A program made the position numbers and the translations under genes. The notes beneath the pieces were generated by a model. The model was not told the origin of the DNA. It made no database searches and worked only from the letters and a program-made list of their open reading frames with translations. DNA of 64,000 nucleotides from Carya illinoinensis. Taxonomy: Eukaryota > Streptophyta > Magnoliopsida > Fagales > Juglandaceae. Below are positions 22,640 to 35,194 of the stretch, in pieces. Positions within the stretch are counted from its first letter, which is position 1. Each line of letters opens with the position of its first letter. The stretch lies in NCBI RefSeq assembly GCF_018687715.1, contig NC_056755.1:10737501-10801500 (forward strand). The letters are read 5' to 3'.

Positions 22640-25600
22640 AATACTATTAAAAAAAAGTTTGAACGGAGTTTGAACGGAGATTTATTGTAGAAATATCTAG
22701 CGAGAATGGAGAAATGTTTGAATGGTATATATTCCGGTCAAATGGTGACAGAATGTTTACAATTTTTTATGGCAACACAATACCTTACTTAATTATCGAC
22801 AAATATTTATTTTATATAAAAAATTAGCAATTAGATAATATCTATAATAGAAATCAACAATTAATTTAGAAAAGACAAATACGATTCATAATTAAATTAA
22901 ATTTACAAAACAAAAAATATTGTCTATAAAAAAAAATGCAAATAAAAGATATAGACTACTACGACCCCAACTCTCTATGCACATCCTCAATTACAGCCAG
23001 TTGTGTCTCTAATTGTGTTTACCGAGTACTGATCATGACCTGAGTCACAGACATGACATCAATTTATGTACGTAAGTTAGAGATGCTAGCATTAATATCT
23101 ATACATAAATTAGATATGGCACTAAGGATCTCCGTAAGCATTGCATTAATCACCACTGATGTCTGTATGTAGATCTCTCCATGCACTATATCTGCCATCT
23201 CCTCATGAGTAGATATACGTGATGCCTCAGCCTGTGGGATGTTTCACCAGCCAATACTGTGACGCCCCCAAATTGCGTTTGGGATCGGACGGACATTTAA
23301 AGTGTCGAGACATGCAACACAAGGTTACCTGCCCCCGTTCATGACATATAAGATGCAATATTCCTAACATGCATATAACATTATGCAATATTCGCAACGG
23401 ATAATTTTTTTTAGCAATACTATGCACCAAACTGAAAATATCCCAAATACTTAAAACATACTTCATATATAAAGATCCATTGAATAACTAAGATCACAAC
23501 ACTAGTCCAAAATAGTTATGTTCCAAAAGTACAAGAGATGCAACTCAATCGTACAAGTAGTAATTTAACTACTATATTAACATTAACGATGCACCGTCGT
23601 TCAGTCAACTGTGTCTAGTTGGTCAGCTCTTGATCCTCCTTCAGGTCCTGTAACAAGATCTACCATTCGGGGGGAATGTTAGTTGGGACTACCACAGTGA
23701 GATTTGATTACAAATCTCAGCAAGTTAACAAAAAACTTCCACACAGGCTAATGATGCATGGATGACAGTAAAAACATAAATGCATAATCAAATTCATAAG
23801 TAATTAAAGCATAATTTAGCGTACAACATAGCATAATTGACATAACTTAAATTGAAACATGAACTGAACTTGACTTGACATGAACTTGACTTGAAACTTG
23901 ACTTAGCATGAACTTGCTCTGAAACTTGAATTAACATGAAAAATACATACTCCACAGTTGTTGTGGCCCCATGTATTCTACGTGTAAATACATACTCCAC
24001 AGTTGTTGTGACCCCATGTATTCTACACATCACAATGTAGTTAAATACATACTCCACAATTGTTGTGGCCCTATGTATTCTACACAAACTGAATGTACTC
24101 AAGATGAAACGTGACTGGAATATGAAAGGACTGGAGACCTGACGTAACATAACGTGATTTGAACATAACTTAAAATACATGACCAACTTGAGATAGAAAC
24201 ATTTCGTAACATGGCATAACATATAATAGACAACATATTTAACATGACATACTTGTAATGTACAGTAATACATGACCGAATATATTATGTAACAGATAAA
24301 AATTGATGACAGAATAAATTCTGTATAATAGACAATTACGTGATAACTTGACATTGCATGACATATATGATAACATACATACATACACTGTAGTTCCTTT
24401 ACTTAGCACACATACACAGTAGACTGCTAGTAAGTTAAAAGCTAACTTACCTCGATCTCCGCATTTCTTATAAAACTTCAAGTGCGATCACGAGGAACTG
24501 TAATTAGTGATTCTAAAAGTTAGAACTCAATCACTAATAATTTGAAATATGGAAAATACTAACTTAAAGAGTAAAATTTTCATTTTACTCTCTACATGTG
24601 GGAAAATGACCGTTTTACCCATAACTTAAGGATTTTGCATACTAACTCCAAAAGTTTCCAAACTTTACATTCCTCATGTAAATTTTGTCCTAAACTTAAA
24701 TATCAATTCAGAAAAATTTAAAACAAAACACAACAATGGAAAACACACTATGGCCGAAACATCCAGAGGCCATTTCCCTTGATTTTTGTTGCAATTCCTT
24801 CCAACTTCAAAACTCATGCTTAAACCAAAATTTTGCAACAAACATCTTCCGATCCTAAGTTCAAAACCATACTTAAAACATCCATTTAGAAAAAGCTAAT
24901 AATCAACACCAAAATTTTTTGTAAAAAAGATCCAAGCACTTGAATCACAAGTTTTGACCTTAAATCAAAACATTTCCAAGAATTTCAAAAATCAAATCTT
25001 ACTTCTAACATATTCATAATATCATCCTAACATCAACCATGCTTTAAATCATCAAACTAAAGTCACCAAAATCACAAAATAATATTTGGAGTTTTTGGTT
25101 TTACACTTAGTCCAAAAACAAAAACTTTTTCCTCAACTAGTTTTGATAAATCTCTTGATCTATGACTTATAAATATATGATCTTAAAACCAAACCATCAC
25201 ATGGTTTAAAAAGATGTCCTAAAATATATATAATTTTCTAATTCAAGATCACATGGTTAGAAATTAACCAAAACATAAATTTAGCCAAGAATATCCACAC
25301 TTTGACTTATCTGAATATCTCTTTGCATAAAATTTCATAACTTTGAAACTAACATCAAATATCTTCAAAATAATAATATAACATGTATATAAGATGCTTA
25401 GGATCCTCCAATAAAATTATCAAAGTCATTAGAATAGGTTTAGACCACCAAAGAGTTAAACTTTCTCAAAACAGAAACTGTTTTTCTTCTTCCAGTTTCT
25501 AAGTTTCTAAATCTAAGAAAATCTTTCGTCAAAACCTTTAATCATGCAAAAATCCTCAACCAATAGCCATATATACATGTTAACAATACTCCATAAAAAT

Positions 25601-26786
25601 TTCGGACCAATATCTATCCATTAGCTTGGTCAAAAACTCCAAACTATAACATATTCTCCAGTTTATCTCCCAGAATGACCTTTCTATAGTTTATATAATA
25701 TTTTACTGATCAAATGATCTTCAAAATGGACAAATAATATATCCATGTAAACTATACTAAAAAAGGAACAACTTATATGAAGGAGACTTTATGATAAAAC
25801 ACTTACAAAAGCTTGGAAATGGGCATGCAAAAGAACTCCTAAAAGCTGTCCGAGAGAAAGTATTTGATATTCTTTTAAGGGAACGTGTAAATGAAGATAA
25901 GTTTGTAGGTGATGGCTGAAGATACTTATGGACGAGATAAGGAAGATGATAAGGCTGGAGTTGAGAGTTGAGTGTAGTTTTCTCCTACCCAAAATATCTA
26001 TAAAAGATTATCTCATAATATTCTATCCAATAATATCTACAAAAATCAACTTAAGATATTTTTATCTAATAACATCTATAAAAATCAACTCAAAATATTT
26101 TTACCCAATAATATTCACGAAAATTACCTCAAGATATTTCTTTTTATTTTTATTTTTATCCAATAATATCCACAAAATCAGCTTAGGCTATTTTCCAAAA
26201 GTGAAGAGTATACTTAGAAGAGTAAGGTGGCTAAAATCTTTCCATGTGTCCTATTAAAACTTTCTAACTATCTCCAATAATCAAAAACATACTTTTGATG
26301 CCATAGTGAGTAATAACATCAACTATACGATTAATAGATTAATGAAAACTTATCGGGTCTTCACGAGATTCCTAAAGCTAATAGAAATTTCACCGTTAAA
26401 TTTCTAGTGGGCTGTTACAAATACACTATGATCTCTTGGGTGTGCATCACCCTGAGTATTGACCGGTTCTAGAATAGGACCACGAAGGCAAAGTCTCGAT
26501 TGACCTTTGCTTCGTGATAGCGTGGAGGAGTTGATAGGTCCAATTGGCTTCTAGACACGCTTTGCAATATCTGGCAAGACCCTAGTATGTAGCAGAAATC
26601 ATGCTATTAGGATCCCAAATGGAAGTATATTTGTCGTAATGTACTAAGCCTTTGATCAAATTCTAGTAAATATATAACCCACTAGGTCGATAGGCAACCT
26701 ATGAGTGATGCGTATCATAAATTTTGCCCGATCCATGCCAACCTCTGTCTTGTGTCGATGATAATCAATGTTATTGTAGCTGCGGC
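22640..26786 (-). pseudogene. Degenerate plant transposon-protein element, copy B, split by a solo LTR
   Basis: 22660-23257 and 26425-26786 together are colinear with 54430-55440. The minus-strand frames, broken by stops and shifts, encode pieces like the putative plant transposon protein domain, followed by a coiled-coil-like segment with repeated ISNLR/EI patterns. A TTTGAACGGAG repeat lies at its left end. The 3162-bp solo LTR at 23258-26419 splits it, and copy A at 55068-55085 shows the unsplit site. Similarity to copy A ends near 26786. The family assignment is by recollection of such proteins in plant genomes. Confidence 0.55.
23258..26419 (-). mobile_element. Solo LTR (Ty3/Gypsy-like), 3162 bp, with AATAC target duplication
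   Basis: Starts TGTGACGCCCCC and ends GGGCTGTTACA. It is flanked by AATAC at 23253-23257 and 26420-26424. The reverse complement is the same family as 39282-42354. There are no coding domains inside. An internal minisatellite with three ~60-bp units (about 23942-24080) reads ACATACTCCACAGTTGTTGT. The minus orientation is inferred from the 3'-type end GGGGGCGTCACA on that strand. Confidence 0.9.
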
Positions 26787-26789
26787 CAT

Positions 26790-29620
26790 TATTCTTTGAA
26801 AAATGTAGCCGCTTGGATTATTGTTAGATAAGGATATGTGTTTTTAATCTAAAGTATCATTATTGTTAGGATAGTGCCTTATTACTGACTGCTTTCTGCT
26901 GGGATTTCCGTGTGAATTATTAGATTTCATCTAGAAGTTTCCTTTGCCAATTCCTTTAGCAAACCACAACAACCAAGCAGCCTCAACACCCAAAACTCCT
27001 TTCTCTCTCTCTAGACTCTCTCTTTCGGTGCCTCTGCTCCAGTGACTTCCTTGGGTAAGCTTCTCTCTCTGCCAATAGGAAAAATTCTTTCTTTCTGTAT
27101 GTCGATTGTTAGATAGAAGGGATTTTGTATAGTAATGTTGATGGGCCCCAAGATGGATCGAGTCTTAAAATTTTTTTGCAAGTTCTAGATGTGGCAATCA
27201 CAAGATCGAGAGAGCTAAGAAGAGTAAGGAAGCAATGCAAGGATTTGAGTAATCTACTTGGGGCGTGTCTATCAAGAGCCCAACATGCAAGATGTGCTTG
27301 AAGGATAAACAACCAGTTTTGATTCATTTGATACAAGCTTTAGAAGCGGATAACAACATGACTTAAAGGCGTTCGGCACTTCAAGGTTTTCAACTTGTTT
27401 AATTCATTTAAAGGACATATTTTATTAGTTTAAAATAATTTGATTTATTATGAGAAGGACTAAAGGGCATGTTGGAAACTTATTATTTTGTTGAATTAGG
27501 ATTTCAAGATGGTTACTGTAGCGTGGCACTATTCACAGAACTGTAGTGTAACACTGTTCACTCTGTGGTATTTTTGGAAGATGTGGCCTTATTTTGGCCT
27601 AGGGTTATTGTTGTTGGGGAGTATTTAAATATCTTTGGCTGCCCACTTCAAGGTTAGACAATATGAAAGTTTATGAAAATTGATGAATTTTATTTATTGT
27701 GAGTTGAGTTTATATCCTCATGTTATTGATTGAATGTTTGAATTTATCAAAAGTAAATCACAACTTTTGTGGCGTTCTTCTTTTGTAATCTAGGTTCTTA
27801 AGACAAGTTCTTTAACGGATCTAAATTTTAATATAATTTAGGTTCTTGAAACGAGTTTTTCAACGGGTCTAGATTTTTTGATCCATTGACTTAATTTTGG
27901 CTTTTTTAGGTGAGTTTTCAAATTGATTGTAGGTTTAAGGATTTTCAATTATGCAGGTTCACATCATCTGATGTATTGTTAAGTTTAATTTTACTTTTTC
28001 CCCTTAACTTTGAAAGCTTTGCCAGCAGATTGTTTGTGACTGTTGTTTTACGTGGGATATGGGCTTGAATCTGGTTTGGGCTCAAGCTATCTATTGCTAA
28101 TATTTTTAAGTTGGGCTTAATTAATTGGTTAGTGTTTTAAATAAGTGGACTTGGTGTATGATTTACTAAAGATATATCAAAGTTATTTATGTTATTAATT
28201 ATTAATTTTATGGTGACAATTCAGTAGTAACTAATAAAGAGTTTATGATTTGAATATTTCTACCATATTTTTTAGATATATATATATATATAATATTTGA
28301 AAGATTCAATTTTATATTAGTATTTAAATTATAGTAGTGTTTAATTTATGTTAAATGCTTTAATCTGATTAAGTCTATTTTATTGAACGAAATTAGGTGA
28401 TTGGCTTTGGTGGATTTTATTATAATTATGTACTAAGTTGTGAATTTAAAATAAAGGAATATGTTAAGGATATGTAAGTGATATTAATATTTATTAGATT
28501 TCTTGAATGGTTATGTTAAATTCAAGAAACGTAAATCTGTTTTAAGAATTTATGTTTTCATGATTTATTTTAATGGAATTGTATTAGTCCGAGTATTTTA
28601 CTAATTTATAATATGCTTAACTAACTTTAAGATTCAATGATTTTGTATGAAACTTGTTGTGTATTAAATGATTTTCCATGGTATGTATCAATCAAGCAGA
28701 ATGTTAGGATACGCTCTCAAGACAAATTCAGTGACATTTAGTACTTTGTATAGGTGACGAGTTACGAAGTAAGACTCATGAAACAGTGCAGCGAGGTAAG
28801 TAAATTTGATCATAAATTAGGATCATCAAAGTTCAACTTATATAAGTACTATTCAAGCCAGTTCATTGACAACCATTATTTATGTACCACTCATGTCATA
28901 TGCAAGCATGTCACCAAGCACAGCACACGATCATGTCATTCCGCATCATGTTAAGATTCAAAAATTATAATTATGTACGTATGATGTCATACATCTCATG
29001 TGCATAAGACACGTAAGTTTTTATGATCAAGTTACATAGGCTTTCTTATTATCAAGTGTAAGATAATAGAAGATAAGTTATGATGGCCATTTAGATGCAT
29101 GATACCAATGTGATTTTATGGGTGGACGTGCAAGTCATGGACCTAAGCGTGGTTCACCATAGTATACTAAAATACTATTAACAGTTCCCCTCGTGGTCAC
29201 AGGATGTGGAGCCGGTGCACAACCTCACATACAGGGTTAAGTGTGTTGGCCAATATGATAAGTAAGATAAGCCAGATAATTCAAGACAAGTCATGCACAA
29301 CATGAACATCAGCTGATTAGTCATGATTTTAAGTTCTCAACATGAAATGATTTATGAAAAATCCTTATGTTTATTATATTTACATTGTGATGGATTTCTT
29401 ATTGAGTTTTCTAACCACCTAGGCCAGGATGTTGATCAACACAAGTAGGATTGCCAGGCTTAAAAGGAGCAGACCATGAATTTTAGAGACCTTCTTGTGT
29501 GATATTTCTAGTTCAGTCATTTTAAGAACATTTTTAGTTATGTTTTTTTAAGACAGTTTATTTCATAGACTCTTTTAAGTGATGAACAATGTTTTCCACA
29601 AATTATGCAAGTTTTCCATA
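26790..29620 (+). mobile_element. Probable decayed Gypsy-type LTR or LTR remnant
   Basis: No coding frame is convincing. The layout resembles long plant Gypsy LTRs: a CT-rich leader-like stretch (27000-27075), a GCGAGGTAAGTAA segment (28789), a CCCCTCGTGGTCACAGG block (29187) and a CTAGGCCAGGATGTTGATC block (29418). I could not find both termini or a target duplication, so the limits are approximate. The alternative is a patchwork of several elements. Confidence 0.35.
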
Positions 29621-30545
29621 AATTTAATGCTCATATTAACTAAGCATTTTGTTGGTGATCCTAATCAATTTAAAGAAAGAACTAGTTATTTGTTAATTAA
29701 TTTAAGTGCCCTCTATTATCTATTTTCGTTGGTATAAATATGTATTTCTAACTAAAATTATGATAAGAAATGACTGCCAATGCCATATTGGAAGAAAAAG
29801 TTCATAGCTAGATTTCCTTATTATTTTGTCCAAAATGTACGATAATTATTAGTAAAATATGATGGTACTATTGATTTTATTAATCTTACATATGGTAATA
29901 TTGTAACTACTATTAATAGAATTGGTTTGACTATTGATAATGATTTAAAATTAAACAATCAAATGGATAAATAAAAGAAATTTGCTAATGAAGAACTGAG
30001 TACTTTTTGTGAATAGTTTGGTTATGCTCTATTATTGCATCCTTCTAGAAGATATAGAAAGGGAAAAAGAATCTATAAGAATTATTCTAACAAGAAACGA
30101 AAAATATAAAACACCTTAAAAAAAGGTAAAAGATAAACATATCCATAATAAACCAATAAGAGGCACAAAGAAGTATAATAAGAAGAAAAAATAAATTGTA
30201 TTTTATAAATGTGGAAACATTGGTCGCTACAGGTAAAATTGTAGAGTCAAATAGAAAATTAATAAATTAGATATACCCGAGACATTAAAAAAAAATTATT
30301 CAAAAGAAATTTATCAATTAAAAGAATCAAATCCTTCAGAACAATCCTCTGATAGTGAATCAGAAGAAGATGTGGCTCATGTTTGTTATTGCCTAGATAA
30401 AAATAATTGTATTGTAACAAAACCATTAATATTCTTTCAAAACATGAAGATATTATTTTAGGATTAATTGATAAAATTAATAATCCACAAGAAATAAAAT
30501 ATTATTTAGTAAAATTAATTGTCTCATCAACTAAAGAAATTAGTT
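29620..30545 (+). pseudogene. Endogenous pararetrovirus (caulimovirid)-like coat-protein fragment
   Basis: Three-frame reading gives a broken coat-protein-like product. It shows a KEKFIARFP segment (near 29790), a NLTYGNI stretch, a basic region, and a degenerate CX2C zinc knuckle near 30200-30235 in which the first Cys, the His and an internal codon are altered. A serine/acidic SDSESEEDV tail follows at about 30350. Frame breaks and stops are numerous, so it is a fossil. The first ~170 bases align with 56515-56700, which carries the more N-terminal part. The match to Caulimoviridae (florendovirus-like) is from recollection of motif order. A Ty3-like gag is the alternative. Confidence 0.5.
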
Positions 30546-30564
30546 TAGTAAAATGATCCATAGA

Positions 30565-32210
30565 TCAACTAAAGAAAATGCTATGTTTCTTCCATAAAGG
30601 TTGCCCAACATCAATGGACCCTATTACTCGTTTTATTTTATGGTTTCTTCTGACATTACATCTTTCATCCTCTAATTGTTTCAACGTATCATCAGTTGTT
30701 GTCATAGTAGGTGGAGGATTGGTTTCTCGTGTACCATCAAATGCTCTTGCCATCATTCTCCACCTATGATTTCTTGGTAAGAATTGTCTATGCCCCATGT
30801 AAGAAAACTTTTTTCCATGTTGCAACCATCTAGATTGTGTATTACCCATATAACAAGGATATGTGAAACGACCTTTCGTGCTCCACCCAGACAAATCACC
30901 ATATGCAGGAAAATCATTGATTGTCCACATTAAAGCAGCATGCATCATAAATATCTCTCTAGAGGAAACATCATAGGTTGGTGCTCCAAACTTCCATGGT
31001 TTCTTCAATTCTAATATTAGAGGCTCTAGGTACACATCTATATTTATTAAAGGTGTTGATGGGCTTGATATAATCAATGATAACATGAAAGTTGATTGTT
31101 TCATGCACTTCCAAGGAGGTAAATTATAAGGTACCAATATAACTGGCCAAGTATTGTAGGAAATACTCATGTTACCAAAATGATTAAAGCCATCTACAGA
31201 TAACCCAAGCCTAACATTGCGAGGATTAGAAGCAAAATCATAATGTTTTGAATTAAATGTCTTTCAAGACAAACCATATGCCGGATGCCGTAGTACCCAA
31301 TCATCTGTGTGGCCTATAGCATGCCATTTCATTTGTGAAGAGGTATTTGACGAGATAAAAAGCCTTTGCAATCTTGGTTTCAATGGAAACTATCGTAATA
31401 CTTTCGCTGAACTTCTTTTTACCTCTTTTAGACATTTCATCTAGAGAATCTTTTGGCTTCCACTTTGATAGTCCGCATATTGCACATATTTCTAAATTCT
31501 CATTGTCCTTCCAAAATAACATATAACCATTGTGACACACCAAGATATTCTTGTATCCAAGCCCTAAATCATTCATATACTTCTTTGCCTTGTATGTATT
31601 TTTAGGCAATGATAATTCTTGTGGGAGCAACTCTTTCACAAACTCATGCAATTATGTAACTATGCTATTACTCCATCTACCCAAGTACTTCATATTCCAC
31701 AGATGCACAATAGCACTAAATTTCGTGTGCTTTGTACACCCTTCATATAGTGGTTCATTAGTATCTTTCAACATATCATAAAATTTATTAACTCTTCTCT
31801 AGAACCTTGTCAATTTTCATCTTGGACTTTAGCTTCTCCAGCTTCCACACTTATTTCCGGCTCACTTTCGACTATGTCAGGATCAAACATAGGGAAAACA
31901 TCATGTAACATGACTATCATCCCACTAGAGCCTTCATGAGTTTACTTATTATTGTCTTGGGCATTGGTAGCATGGTAAGATCTTTCCCCCTTTCTCTCCC
32001 CATGAGCATACCAAATGGTGTAATCTTGGGAAATTTCATTGCTGATCAAATGATCATATACTATGTTGGGCATGAATAGCAATCCACATTTTCTACATGG
32101 GCAACAAATTGACATATTTGTAGGACAACTCTCACATGCAAACTTCAAAAACTCCTTGACACCATCGACATGATCTTTTGTATGTCGAAGTGTTTTCATC
32201 CATAGCTTAA
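30565..32210 (-). pseudogene. CACTA (En/Spm) TNP2-type transposase remnant
   Basis: From the N-terminal side on the minus strand: 31942-32199 matches the transposase-associated domain (CPCRKCG, HLISNEI, YTIWYAHGE). 31301-31651 matches the AKKYMNDLGLGY ... MLFWKDNE ... ICGLSKWK region. 30565-31170 matches the tnp2 core (VPYNLPPWKCMKQ, IDVYLEPLILELK, AALMWTINDFPAYGDLSGW, GHRQFLPRNHR). Frames are joined only by shifts and in-frame stops, and the C-terminal half is missing. It has no terminal inverted repeat nearby, so it is an internal fragment. It is a separate lineage from the copy at 44330-45490. Confidence 0.88.
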
Positions 32211-33596
32211 TTATATTTGAAACATGAAATTAGATTTGAATGAGAATGTGAGACCATCAATCACTTAAAACTTAGTCTAGAAAATGATATTGAACTCTGC
32301 AAAATAAAGGATAAATTGGAATATCAAGATTAGTTAACTCAAATTAAAATTTTAATATTAAGCCATTTCATGCAAGCTAGGTTTGCAAAAAAAAATCCAC
32401 TTCTTTTAAACATAGGGATTGGGTGGCATGACATAGTTTTCGGATTTTTAATTTTTTGGTTAGCATAAAACTTAGGGGGTTATTTAATACAGGCCTCGTT
32501 GCAATGGGAAGATCTCCAAGAAAGTGGATCAAAACCATACTTTTGGGATTAAAAAAAAAAAAAAAAAACTAATCTAGTTTAATGTAATATTTTAAATTAA
32601 AAGTTATGAAATTATGACTTAAACTCAAAATTATTCCAAAATCTTTCGTTCTAAAAAAATAAGTATTCTAAAATCTCAATCCTTAAGTCCAAAGACCATC
32701 CTTATTAGATTAGCAATCTCAAAAGTTTAATTTTGGCTAATATCACATAGTTTACGTTTTGGATATTCCATTCAAAACCTATTTCCACATTAGATTATCT
32801 ATATACTCTATATATCATATTTTCAAATTATTAATTTTATTTTTGATCATTTTCTATCTAATTTATTTTTATTATATTTTATAGTTCTATCGATCATATG
32901 TTAATTAATAATCATATTCTAATTAAATTATAGTTTAAACAATTATATTTTTTAATGGTCATTTAACGCTAATATTATCTATTTTTTTATTTAGCTCATC
33001 TAATATTCCATATAAATATCTTAATTACCAACCAAATTGGATATTACTATTAATGAATTAAAATCATGTTCGAGATGAAACAAAATACACTCAATTACCG
33101 ATAAAAAAGAAATCACTCATCTTAGACTGAAAACTAACAAACTAATTAGGAACGCGTGTAAAACAAACCGATCAGTATGCAAACGAAGGTAAAATCACTT
33201 GCCACCATTGGTGAGGAGGTATTTTCCATAGTTCATGTTGAGATTAATAGAGAAAAAATTTAAGCAAAAATATTTAGTTTTTGCAAAAGTAGAACGTACG
33301 CTATAATACAAGCAAACGATAAAGTAAATAATACAAAGCAATTGGATAGAAACTCCATGTGCTAACAAAATTTAAGTGAATAAATTAAAAATAATAAAAA
33401 TTATCCAAAATCCCCACTTCGCCTGCATCAACCATAAAATATAATAACTTAACAAAGGAGCAAATGGACTTACAGTACTGTGATCTACAACAGAGTTGAT
33501 TAATAGAGAAGGGATTGACTCGGTCACTCGGTCTTATAATGTGAAAGGCTTCAAGAGACAATGAAATTGAAGGCCAATAAGAAAGAGATTTACATG
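32211..33596. other. AT-rich stretch without a supported gene
   Basis: Contains an A run near 32551-32567 and no recognised coding similarity. Its right end is the target site of the chromovirus (TCATG). Confidence 0.5.
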
Positions 33597-33601
33597 TCAT
33601 G

Positions 33602-34124
33602 TGTCACGGGTGTGCTGGGGGCAATGGCCTTGAAGAAGGTTGCTGAGTGCAGAAGAGGGAAGTGTGAAGTTTGTGATAAATAACGACTTTAACGGCTATT
33701 AATGTGTAGTAAACAATACGGGGTAAACAATACAGGGTGTTTTGTATTAAAAGGGACTTGTTGATGTTTAGTAAAACGGTGTGTTAGTTTAAGTAATACG
33801 GTGAGTTTTGATAGTTAGAAATTTGGGTGCGTATTTTGTTGTATTAGTTGCTTTTTGAATTTCTGGATTCACTCTGCGAGTATAAGAGTAGTAGAGTTCA
33901 TGCATGTAAGCATATCGGTTGAATAAGAATCTTGAGTCTTGGAGGTTGGGAGTTCCTCGAAAATTCCCAGTTCAGATTCTTTATGGAATCTGGAATTTAA
34001 ACCATTTGTGTGTTGCGATATTCTCTACTACTTTCTAGTCTTGTGTGTTGTGAGTAGTTAATCATCGGAAGAAATCTGAATTCTGGGTGATAATCAGCAG
34101 TTCTTGATTATCAAGAACGTTACA
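33602..34124 (+). repeat. 5' LTR of the chromovirus
   Basis: Begins TGTCACGGGTGTGC and ends ACGTTACA. It is shared with 39016-39281 plus 42360-42579. The 3' copy lacks about 10-12 bases next to its end (TTGATTACA instead of TTGATTATCAAGAACGTTACA-like). Confidence 0.92.
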
Positions 34125-34126
34125 AG

Positions 34127-34135
34127 TGGTATCAG
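34127..34135 (+). other. Primer-binding site, initiator tRNA-Met type
   Basis: TGGTATCAG lies two bases after the 5' LTR, the usual plant Gypsy primer site complementary to the 3' end of initiator methionine tRNA. The following bases (TG instead of AG) are altered. Confidence 0.85.
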
Positions 34136-34157
34136 TGAAGTTGATTCTGGAAGTTGG

Positions 34158-35194
34158 GATGGCAGAAGGTACTCGGGCAGCATTAAAGAATCAGCAAGAA
34201 GCGCTTGTAGTCAACAAGAATCAGCAAGATGGGGTTAAGAAACAATTGGACCAGCATCAACAAGCAATTAATGGCATGAATAAAAGGTTAGACCAAGTTT
34301 TTGACATGTTGCATGGTTTAATTGAAATTGTAAATGTAATTTGTCATAAAGATAAATAGACTGAGAGATAGAGAGGCTTCTAATGAACTAAGAATTTCGG
34401 AGGAGAGGTCTGTTTTTCAAAGAAGTTTTCGACTAGACTTTCCACATTTTAGTGGTACTGATCCTTCTGGTTGGATTTTTAAAGCCAATCAGTATTTTGA
34501 TTGTTTCCAAGTACCTTTCCATCAGAAGTTGATGGTGGATTCGTACCATATGGAAGGAGAGGCATTAGTGTGGTACCAAAATGCCTTGGACTCGGTGCAG
34601 TTCAATTCTTGGGAATCTTTAGTGCTTGCATTACAAGTGAGGTTTGGGCCATCAACATTTGATGACCCAATGGAGGCTTTGACAAGATTAAAACAAACAA
34701 GTTCGATTAGTCTATATACATTACAGTTTGAGGCCTTGGCAAATAGACTAAAAGGGTTGTCCGAGAGGCATAAGCTAAGTTGTTATGTTAGTGGGTTGAA
34801 AGATGAGGTCAGAATTCCTATCAAGATGTGTAACCCACTCAATCTTGGTGCTGCTTTTGGCTTAGCCAAGCTGCAAGAAGAATAAGTTTTGTCTTCAAGA
34901 AGATCTTGGAGGCAAAATGTCCAGCATGCTAATAAACCATATGTTGAAGGGCCTGTTGATTCAGTTAATAAAGGGCCGAGAAGTATGTTTCCTTTGAGGA
35001 AGGTTAACTCTTCCCAAATGGATGAAAAGAGGAAAAAGGGCTTATGTTTTCATTGTGAGGAAAAGTGGAACCCATTTCATGTCTGTAAGAACCCTTGTGT
35101 GTATTTTATGTGTGAGGAAATTGATGAGGAAGAAGTTAACAGTTTGGAAGAAGTCGAGACACAGTCTTTGCCAGATTCTAAAATACTAGAGTAG
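34158..35194 (+). pseudogene. Chromovirus gag remnant
   Basis: It starts at the ATG at 34158 (MAEGTRAALKNQQ), a Gln/Lys-rich coiled-coil-like N-terminus. A stop at 34357-34359 is followed by a retrotransposon-gag domain (FSGTDPSGWIFKANQYF ... EGEALVWYQNAL ... WESLVLALQVRFGP). A stop at 34883-34885 comes next, then a zinc-knuckle-like CFHCEEKWNPFHVC (around 35050-35090). In-frame stops make it non-functional. Confidence 0.9.

Noticed and set aside
23794..24481. 196- and 80-codon minus-strand frames
   Set aside because: They lie in the minisatellite-bearing part of the solo LTR. The sister LTR breaks them, so there is no coding constraint.
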